Shown here piece by piece: positions 57,911 to 64,000 of a DNA stretch of 64,000 nucleotides (position 1 is its first letter; each line of letters starts with the position of its first letter). Origin of the DNA: an uncultured Kiritimatiellota bacterium (GTDB lineage Bacteria; Verrucomicrobiota; Kiritimatiellia; RFP12; UBA1067); the NCBI GenBank assembly GCA_934635385.1, contig CAKTZI010000021.1, forward strand, positions 5,709 through 69,708, in the 5' to 3' direction. Under the pieces are notes generated by a model. It saw only the letters and a list, made by a program, of their open reading frames with translations. It was not told where the DNA came from and did not search any database. The position numbers were made by a program, and so were the translations under genes.

Positions 57911-57921
57911 ATTATACCAAA
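57911..57921 (-). promoter_or_regulatory. Near-leaderless topA promoter TTTTTGGTATAAT
   Basis: TATAAT at 57916-57911 on the minus strand; only 8 bases separate it from the topA ATG. With a normal -10 to start distance the RNA would begin at or within 2 bases of the ATG. Confidence 0.65.
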
Positions 57922-57934
57922 AATCCGAACGCGT

Positions 57935-58153
57935 TCACCGACACGGCGAAATGGATCGCGCCAGACTCCGCTCCGCCTGTTCGACCGTCTTGCCGTTGCC
58001 GATGCCGTAGTCGTCGATGCCGATGACGTCCGTGTAGGCGTCGCCGGGATAGCGCGCGAGGAACGTGTTCGCCGCGTCGCCCTCCCTGCCGAACGCCTTC
58101 CACTGCCGGTCGGGCGTGTATCTGACGCGATGCCTCGCGGCCGCGCGATTCAT
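57935..58153 (-). pseudogene. GH26 (beta-mannanase-like) fragment
   Basis: The frame reads RVRYTPDRQWKAFGREGDAA, then NTFLARYPGDAYTDVIGIDD and YGIGNGKTVEQAERSLA. This matches the GH26 stretch in which WxxxP(D/N), YPGD.YVDIIG.D.Y recur. Both ends are cut, the left by the 86-bp tandem repeat. A degraded glycoside hydrolase gene next to an intact carbohydrate-active operon. Confidence 0.6.
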
Positions 58154-58295
58154 GCCACTCGAACCCTACCACTCGAACCCTACCATTGGGGTCTGACACC
58201 TTTTACCCCGACGCGATGCCTCGCGGCCGCGCGATTCATGCCACTCGAACCCTACCACTCGAACCCTACCATTGGGGTCTGACACCTTTTACCCC
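58124..58295. repeat. Two perfect 86-bp tandem copies with GGGGTCTGACACC motif
   Basis: Units 58124-58209 and 58210-58295 are identical. Each contains CACTCGAACCCTAC twice and TTGGGGTCTGACACCTTTTA. Related TGGGGTCAGACCCCA occurs at 17511-17525. Motifs of this type are known as REP sequences associated with Y1 transposases, none of which is in the window. Confidence 0.85.
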
Positions 58296-59847
58296 TTTTA
58301 CCCCAGTTCGGATTCGGCATGCCCGGAAAATTCTGCCGATCCATCGTCATCATGAAATAACGATAGGGATAGCCCTCCGGCAGTTCGGCAAAGGCCGTGA
58401 AGACGCGTCCGTTCGGGCAGGCCTCGCCGAACGGCTTCACGTCCAGGCCCAAGTCGCCACGATACGCAAGCGTTGGATATTCGTAGACGGGCAGACGACG
58501 GTCGACATTCGCCGTCATCACAAACTTCTTCCCCGCGAAGTCCATGATCTGGCAGCCTGTCGAATCAAACGGCCCGGGGCCGGCGATGCGACGGTAGGGG
58601 CCATCCCACCGATCCGACTCCCATAGGCACGGCCTCAATCCCTCTCCGGAAAACGTCGAGGTCGCAAGCCTCCACCTGTTCGTTTCCGCATCAAATGTGA
58701 AATAGGGATCTTCGCTCTTCAGGCCGCCTTCCAGTTCAAGCGGACGCGCCATCAGGACGGTGACTCCACGAAGCGGGTTCTTCCGGCATTCCATCACGGC
58801 AAGCCCGCTTCCCCTCCGTGTCTTCGGATTCAGGTCGTTGCTGGCCGTAGACCACACGACGCCACACGCCTTCCACGATCCAGACTTTCTGTCGTAGAAA
58901 AGGTGGTTCACCGCGTCGTTGCGCAGGAGATCGTCATCCCCGCCATAGTTCGTGAAGAGCACACCCTCCATGCGGAAGTCGAGAAGCGTCGGATCGAAGC
59001 TCGCCACGCTCTTGACGTACTTGAATCCGGCACGCGCGGAAAACGTGCAGAACATCCGCCCGTTCTCAAGATACGGCCGACATCCAGGCCCGTCCGTCAC
59101 GATCCGGAAATCCGCCTGTCCCGTGCCAGCCGTGATCGCCATCGACGCCCGCGAGATGGCGGCGACACCCTGCGGCGGCAGACGCGCGCCGACGCCGAAT
59201 TTCAGCGTACCCAGAAAGCGGCGCGAGCGGAGGTCTGGTGCGTCCGCGAACGTGACCGACCCCAGGTAGCGGACGACGCCGTCCTTTCGCGCGACGATCA
59301 GCATCGTCGGCCCGGCAACCACGCCCGAAAGGCGAAACGGCGGCGCGGGGACGACTTCTGGCTTCTCCAGCCTGAACGCGACGGACACGCCATTGACAGT
59401 TTCGGAGAAGGCCACGGGCCTCCCTGGCTCCGCCGTCACCCGCAGGGCGATATCTCCCTTCAGGTCAGACCAGACGAGTTCGGCCACCGCGCCTGGGGTC
59501 AGCGAATCAAAGTCCGCCGAATAGTGTGCGCCGGGAAGCCACCCAGAAACCATCAGCGCGCCAGCCGCCGCCCGATTGTCCGCCGAAAGGGAGACGATCC
59601 CCTTGCCAAAGTGAATTTGCGGCTCGGTGCCTGAAACGGCCATCATGGGATGCTGCACGTCCGGGCATAAGACCGCCTCCGGGCGCAGCTCAGCTACGAT
59701 ACGCTCATTGTCCAGCACGTACCGACGCGTGCCCAGCAGCTTGAACGCCGGGACTTCCCCCCTGGAGGCGTGGGCAGACGCGATGACAGCCTGACTTGCA
59801 AAAGCGGCTACCACAAACAGTCTCAACTTCAGGTTATTCTTTGACAT
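58252..59847 (-). CDS. Secreted hypothetical protein, glycoside-hydrolase-like beta-propeller suspected
   Basis: 531 residues with a signal peptide (LKLRLFVVAAFASQAVIASA). No family motif is certain. Segments such as SGSWKACGVVWSTASNDLNP, SEDPYFTFDAETNRWRLATS and DRWDGPYRRIAGPGPFDSTG resemble blades of five-bladed propeller glycosidases (GH43/GH117 type). The last 15 or so residues (WGKRGKRCQTPMVGFEW) are encoded by the GGGGTCTGACACC repeat, so the natural C-terminus has been replaced. Last of three secreted-protein genes on this strand. Confidence 0.55.
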   Translation of the reverse strand: MSKNNLKLRLFVVAAFASQAVIASAHASRGEVPAFKLLGTRRYVLDNERIVAELRPEAVLCPDVQHPMMAVSGTEPQIHFGKGIVSLSADNRAAAGALMVSGWLPGAHYSADFDSLTPGAVAELVWSDLKGDIALRVTAEPGRPVAFSETVNGVSVAFRLEKPEVVPAPPFRLSGVVAGPTMLIVARKDGVVRYLGSVTFADAPDLRSRRFLGTLKFGVGARLPPQGVAAISRASMAITAGTGQADFRIVTDGPGCRPYLENGRMFCTFSARAGFKYVKSVASFDPTLLDFRMEGVLFTNYGGDDDLLRNDAVNHLFYDRKSGSWKACGVVWSTASNDLNPKTRRGSGLAVMECRKNPLRGVTVLMARPLELEGGLKSEDPYFTFDAETNRWRLATSTFSGEGLRPCLWESDRWDGPYRRIAGPGPFDSTGCQIMDFAGKKFVMTANVDRRLPVYEYPTLAYRGDLGLDVKPFGEACPNGRVFTAFAELPEGYPYRYFMMTMDRQNFPGMPNPNWGKRGKRCQTPMVGFEW

Positions 59848-59917
59848 TTTGCCCTATCTCAAGTTCGGTTATATCATTTTTTTCATCAGGACAAGGACGA
59901 CGCGAGAACCGTTGGCC

Positions 59918-61722
59918 TCAGCGGACGACGAAGACAAACCCTCGGTTCGGGAGCGGTTCGCCCGTGAGGGTCGAAAGGGAGTAGTAGCCGCCGTCGCCCG
60001 CATCCGTCGTCAGGTTGCGGATGACGAGCGTGTTGAGCCCTTCCTGAAACGCATTGGCCGGAGCGACGAACGACCATTCGAGCGGCATCAGATCCGAGCT
60101 CGTGCGGACGACCTGATCGTTGACGAGGACCTCGTAGCCGCCCGCGAGACTGCCGTGATCGTTCTTCCGCGTCACCGTCCAGCGCATGCGGTGGCCGACG
60201 AATGCGCGCGGCAGGGAAAACCGGTAGACAAGCCTCTGCCTGAACGAGTGTTCCGCACGGCTCGTCAGGTAGCCCGTGAAGTTCCGGAAGTCCTCGTCGA
60301 GCAGATGCCCGGCGTTGTTGGCGTCGCTCCCCGTCATCCGAATCGAGAAGCCGCCGCCGACCGTAATCGCGTCAATCGCCGCCGGCCCACCGTCCGTCAG
60401 CGTCAGCGCAAAGTCGTTCGCCTCGCCCGGACGGACGGCTTCGGACGGGATGTCGAACACGAGGCTGCCCGCGCCCGCGAAATCCTTCGCCGCAACCGCC
60501 TGTCCGTTGACCGAAAGCGTCAGGATGCCCGACTGCGTCGGCGCGCAGAGCGCAACCTGCATCATTCGCGCGTGCGCACGCGGCTCGCTGTTCGCCAGGC
60601 GCCACGTCACGCTTTCGCCGGCCGCCGTCAGCTTGCCCCTGAAGCGAAACCAGCCGTCATTCGCCGTCCAGACGTCTGCCGCGTCCCCGGCCTCCGCCGC
60701 AAACTCCGCGTTCGAGCCGTTCGCGACGCCGATCTGGCAGTCCGCCGCCTCGCCGCCCATGAACGCCTCCTCGATTTCGGACGCGCAGAGGACGCGGTTC
60801 CAGACCGCAACCTGATGGATGTCGCCGTTGAACCCGTTCTGGAAATTGTCCAGATCCGACGACGCCCACGATTCCTTCGGGTAATACAGGTCGTTCCCCT
60901 TCTTGTGCGCCATTGCCATGCCAACGCCGAATGCGCTTTCGCCGACGCCAAACGCATCGCCCGCAAAGACCGTCCCCGTGCGCGAGACCTGCTTGACGGA
61001 CGCATAGTTCCGATGCCCTTCCGGGAAAAGATGGACGGTCACGCGGCTCTTGGTGGCCGTCAACGCGAGGTCATACCATTTGCCGGCCTCGATCTGCCAG
61101 CCGTTGTCGTTGATGTAGACGGCAAACGTCCACGGCCAGTTGTAGAGAAACAGCACGTCCGCACCGTTCTGCCGCTTGATCGAACAGCGAATGCCGTTGG
61201 CGTTGTGCCCGTACGTGAGTAGCGTCGCCTCGGACGAAAGGGCTGTGCCATCGGTCTTTGTGACGTACCCGTCCCAGCGGAAGCGAATGACGGCCGTCAT
61301 CTCCATTGTCTCCGACATCGGGAACCCCTCGTGGAGCGTGAGCCCGCTCGCCCACGCCGCATCGCGTCCGTCCGCATACTGCGTCGTCTGCGTCTTGAGG
61401 CGAAGCACGCGACTCCGCACCGTCCGTCCGCGACGCGGCAACACGACCTCCGCCACGGGATTGGCGACGCCCTTCTCCGTGCCGTCGAAACTGCCGCGCA
61501 CGGTCAGGTCAAGCGCCGTGCCGTCCGCCGCGTTCCGGTTCAGCGCGTTCTTCGCCTCGCCTTGCGTCACAAGCCCGTCCCCATTCGCATCCATGTCTCC
61601 CTGCAAGATCAGGACGGCATCATCAAATACCCCCCCCCCCCCCCCTGAGCGGGGACGGCGACGGTTCCGGCGGCAAACGCCGCGAGCCCGACAAGCGAAC
61701 GAGTGAATGGACGCATCTTCAT
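59918..61722 (-). CDS. Secreted LamG-domain protein, out of frame at a 16-G tract (phase-variable candidate)
   Basis: The ATG at 61722 (AAAGGAAC upstream, overlapping the previous stop as ATGA) gives a signal peptide (MRPFTRSLVGLAAFAAGTVA-VPAQ). After 16 G residues it ends at YLMMPS-stop. The body frame begins right after the tract (VFDDAVLILQGDMDANGDGL) and runs about 560 residues. It has a dockerin-like DxNGDG turn, a LamG/concanavalin-like domain (about EMTAVIRFRWDGYV to EIEEAFMGG) and a C-terminal carbohydrate-binding-like region. 14 or 17 G residues would join the two parts. I therefore annotate the joined gene. Either the tract is phase-variable and OFF here, or its length is a sequence error. 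Confidence 0.65.
61630..61645 (-). repeat. 16-bp G tract (minus strand) after a signal-peptide sequence
   Basis: Sixteen uninterrupted G residues in coding orientation, directly after codons for VPAQ. Length decides whether the LamG protein is made. Confidence 0.92.
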
Positions 61723-63719
61723 GGCTGTGTTCCTTTCGGTGTGTTGTTTTGGTGGTTGTTCAGGTTTGTTGTCGTATTCCTGTCAAGGCGAATGAGGGCG
61801 CAGTCAAGGCCCTTCAGCAGAAGCTTCAGCGCACCGTTCTCCGGCACAGGCATCTCGCCCATCAGCGCACGGAACGGCAGTCCTTTCCACGGCACGGATA
61901 CCGTCTGCGCGTCCGGCGAGGCGTTGACCACAAGCAGGGCGTCATGGTCTGGGAGCGAGTAGAGCCGCGCCGAGACGGACGAACCGAACGCCCCATCCTT
62001 CAAAAGCCGCGACTTCGGCGCAAGCAGAATCGCCTCGTGGCGGCGAATCTCCTCGCCGACGCGGCAGCAGTCCGCCCAGCGTTCGGCGAACGGCACACCG
62101 CGCGGCTCAGCCTTCACGTCGAAGAACGAGTACCAGACGAGGCCGTTCGCGCCGTTGGCAATGCACTGCCAGCCCATGTTGCGCATTTCCGCAAAGGTCG
62201 GCGGACGCGCCTTCAAATCGTCCTTGCGGTAGGCGGCCCAGTCGAACATCTGCGGCACCTGCCAGAGCGCGCGGCAGCCGCGTGTGCCGACGGACGCCGC
62301 GCGCGTCGAGACGGAAACCATGTCGATTGCCGTCTGCCCGATCGGATAGGGATCGGTGCCGATCACGTCGCAGGACGGCAGATAGTCGAGGATCTGGTCG
62401 TACTGGTAGAAGCAGCCCCACGTCGGGTGGTCAGGGTCGAGGCGGGCGACGAGATCGCGCCGCGCACGCAGCTGCGGCAGCTTCGAGAGCGGACTCTCGT
62501 CCACGACGTACCACGCGAGAACCGCCGGATGATCCTTGATCGCGTTCACGAAGTCCGTCGCCCGCGCCGGCGACGTCTTCGGGTCGCCGTAGTCATAGAA
62601 GTCCTTGAGGTTGGGAATGACGCGAAGCCCCTTTTCCGCGCACAGGTCGAGCAGCGCGCGCAAGTCTGGGTTGCAATGTCCCCAGTAGGGCATGAGGCAG
62701 TTGAACGGACTCTTCGCGTAGAGCTCCACGTCCTCTTTCGACGTGAATTCCGTCCAGAAAGTCCCCAGCGGAAAATACGGCTTCCCGTCCACGATCGTGC
62801 GGCCGGACGCATCGATCCAGACCTTGCGCGCGGGCGGCGCGGCCCGGCGCGTGAAGGCGAGTTGCGCTTCGCCCGCCGTCGCGCCGTTGCCGTCCGTCAG
62901 GACGAACCGCACCGTCTGACGACCGACCTGAAGCTTTTCGACGGGCACGTCCAGTCGGGCGGCCGTGCGCGAGAGGACCGCCGCCGCCGTCACGTCGTGG
63001 CCCTGCTCGTTCTTGTAGACGAACGCGCCGCGATGCGTCGGCACCGCCGCCGCGTCCAAGTCCAGAGCCGCACGAAACGAGACGACACCCTCCGAAGCCT
63101 CGTCTCGGTAGGCATTGCAGAGAAGCGTGCGGACGGGACGCGGCACAAACGGTTCGACGAACACGTCGTCGAACCACGCCTTGCCGAGCGAGCCCTTCCG
63201 CACGAGCGGCGCGACGATCGCGCGCGTCACGTTCGTCGGGATGCGCGGCGTCAGCCCCTCAACCTTCACCCAGTCGGCGGTCGTGCCCTTCACGCCCTCG
63301 GCATAGGCGCCGCCCACGTAGCGCGGCCCGTCGTACCACTCGACGCAGACGATCGCGCCGTCGCCGCCGCCCGTCAGGTTCTCGGTCTTCACCCACGCGC
63401 CGAAGCGGTAGACGGTGTCCGGCTTCAGCTTGACCTCACAACTCGGCACCGTGTAGGCCGCCCGGTCGTCGGCGTTGTCGTACGCAAGCGCGCGAGTTCC
63501 GCTGCGCCCCGTCCGATCTTCGCACCGGTACTTGCCGGGCGCGAGGAACCATCCGGTCGCCTCGCCGCCAACGCCCTCCTCAAAGCCCGCGTTGCGGACG
63601 AGTCCAACCTCGCCCGGCTTGGCCTCGGCGGCGAGACACGCTGCGCCGCACAGCGCCACCGCCCCGACAATCACGCCGAGTGCAGAACTTCTCGCCCTCT
63701 GCCGCCTCTCCGCTGGCAT
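61719..63719 (-). CDS. Secreted glycoside-hydrolase-like protein with N-terminal carbohydrate-binding domain
   Basis: 666 residues from the ATG at 63719, where a signal peptide starts (ALGVIVGAVALCGAACLAAE). The frame stays open further upstream but in unlikely sequence. Residues about 35-165 look like a galactose-binding-like module (LVRNAGFEEGVGGEATGWFL, GTRALAYDN, VKVEGLTPRIPTNVT). A TIM-barrel-like domain follows (KVWIDASGRTIVDGKPYFPL, AVLAWYVVDESPLSKLPQLR with a possible acid/base Glu, GTDPYPIG, WQVPQMFDWA). It resembles GH-A clan enzymes of unknown specificity. First of three coupled secreted genes. Confidence 0.65.
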   Translation of the reverse strand: MPAERRQRARSSALGVIVGAVALCGAACLAAEAKPGEVGLVRNAGFEEGVGGEATGWFLAPGKYRCEDRTGRSGTRALAYDNADDRAAYTVPSCEVKLKPDTVYRFGAWVKTENLTGGGDGAIVCVEWYDGPRYVGGAYAEGVKGTTADWVKVEGLTPRIPTNVTRAIVAPLVRKGSLGKAWFDDVFVEPFVPRPVRTLLCNAYRDEASEGVVSFRAALDLDAAAVPTHRGAFVYKNEQGHDVTAAAVLSRTAARLDVPVEKLQVGRQTVRFVLTDGNGATAGEAQLAFTRRAAPPARKVWIDASGRTIVDGKPYFPLGTFWTEFTSKEDVELYAKSPFNCLMPYWGHCNPDLRALLDLCAEKGLRVIPNLKDFYDYGDPKTSPARATDFVNAIKDHPAVLAWYVVDESPLSKLPQLRARRDLVARLDPDHPTWGCFYQYDQILDYLPSCDVIGTDPYPIGQTAIDMVSVSTRAASVGTRGCRALWQVPQMFDWAAYRKDDLKARPPTFAEMRNMGWQCIANGANGLVWYSFFDVKAEPRGVPFAERWADCCRVGEEIRRHEAILLAPKSRLLKDGAFGSSVSARLYSLPDHDALLVVNASPDAQTVSVPWKGLPFRALMGEMPVPENGALKLLLKGLDCALIRLDRNTTTNLNNHQNNTPKGTQP

Positions 63720-63757
63720 CGCATCAGCGGCCGTCAGACGGCCCTCTACGGCCTCGG

Positions 63758-63964
63758 CTAATAGATGGGGGGGGGGGGACTGGAACCGTGCGAGAACGCG
63801 CCCACACGGCTCCTGCCGCGCCTCACGAGGGTCTTGCGCCCCACGATCTCGAATCCCAACTTCTCCATCGTTGATGCGTATGATACCAAATTCTGCCGCG
63901 CCACGCAATCGCTCACGTAGGCAATGTTGGCGAGCGAGCAAAATGAGATTTCTTGGGCGAGCAA
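63758..63964 (-). pseudogene. GNAT acetyltransferase C-terminal fragment
   Basis: The frame has YVSDCVARQNLVSYASTMEK followed by LGFEIVGRK, the end of a RimJ/RimL-type GNAT fold (IVSxT..xN..S..xMEKLGF). The upstream residues come from the repeat GCGAGCAAAATGAGA and are not GNAT-like. The 3' end runs into a 12-bp C tract (SSPPPPIY). Probably truncated by insertion. Confidence 0.5.
63767..63778 (+). repeat. 12-bp G tract upstream of the secreted operon
   Basis: Twelve G residues (plus strand), 48 bases before the ATG of the GH-like gene and inside the last codons of the GNAT fragment. It could alter promoter spacing or fuse frames. Confidence 0.9.
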
Positions 63965-63971
63965 AATGAGA
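63934..63971. repeat. Direct repeats GCGAGCAAAATGAGA, possible IS end
   Basis: Two copies (63934-63948, 63957-63971) spaced 23 bp, next to the truncated GNAT sequence. Repeated terminal sequences of this sort are seen in IS21-type elements. No transposase is visible before the window ends. Confidence 0.35.
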
Positions 63972-64000
63972 CACTTCCTGACAGTCCCGCTTGGCTCACT

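Noticed and set aside
1..64000. tRNA, rRNA or riboswitch genes
   Set aside because: No cloverleaf-like, rRNA-conserved or known riboswitch consensus was noticed by eye; a covariance-model scan would settle this.

Overview
The window is a GC-rich bacterial chromosome segment with more AT-rich islands at about 11.4-16.3 kb and 33.2-35.2 kb. The mixture of traits fits an uncultured gut or anaerobic member of the PVC group, perhaps Kiritimatiellota. These traits are an ECF sigma remnant beside a Ser/Thr kinase, a Wza/GumC-type exopolysaccharide operon, secreted LamG and glycoside-hydrolase-like proteins, and many GGGAGGG-type palindromic repeats. The taxonomic guess is inference. I see no rRNA, tRNA, CRISPR array, complete transposase or phage structural gene.

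Left part (1-24.8 kb) is a defence and mobile-gene island. It holds an HxlR regulator cut by the window edge, a TOTE-type primase-helicase-nuclease with a winged-helix regulator, and a Ser/Thr kinase beside a wrecked ECF sigma gene. Next comes a minus-strand restriction operon of seven genes: ParB-like protein, Dam-like adenine methylase, two cytosine-5 methylases, McrB-like ATPase, Fic protein and LlaJI/McrC-like nuclease. It is followed by an array of paralogous ORF6N- or RhuM-domain proteins fused to a phospholipase-D-like domain. Full genes, an internally deleted gene and C-terminal-only fragments lie side by side. They share near-identical C-terminal DNA, a repeated promoter (TTTTTGGTATAATACC), a small conserved leader ORF and, at several sites, a palindrome with the core GCATTTATATAAATGC.

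Middle (24.8-49.7 kb). A minus-strand exopolysaccharide operon (33.1 to 24.8 kb) runs HPt protein, sugar-phosphate transferase, beta-helix protein, nucleotidyltransferase, GumC/Wzz-like protein, Wza-like lipoprotein, STAS protein and O-antigen ligase-like protein. Upstream lie a RloA/RloB-like ATPase-TOPRIM pair, a DprA-like pseudogene and a six-gene minus-strand cluster: SrfC-like GTPase, SrfB-like Hsp70-fold ATPase, coiled-coil protein, zinc-ribbon membrane protein, Sel1/coiled-coil secreted protein and membrane-anchored trypsin-like protease. This cluster looks like a poorly described conflict or virulence-type system. A polyvalent-type kinase locus and a lipoprotein/SpoIIE-phosphatase pair follow.

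Right part (49.8-64 kb). A DUF1016 nuclease and a BvgS-like hybrid histidine kinase lie on the plus strand. UbiA-like, XerC/D-like and TopA genes follow on the minus strand, TopA with an unusual repeated C-terminus. Last are a GH26 remnant and a three-gene operon of secreted carbohydrate-active proteins. The second of these has a 16-G tract just after its signal peptide and is out of frame as read here. Two further long C/G tracts sit at 53.8 and 63.8 kb. Palindromic REP-like repeats have entered at least three reading frames in the window without breaking them.
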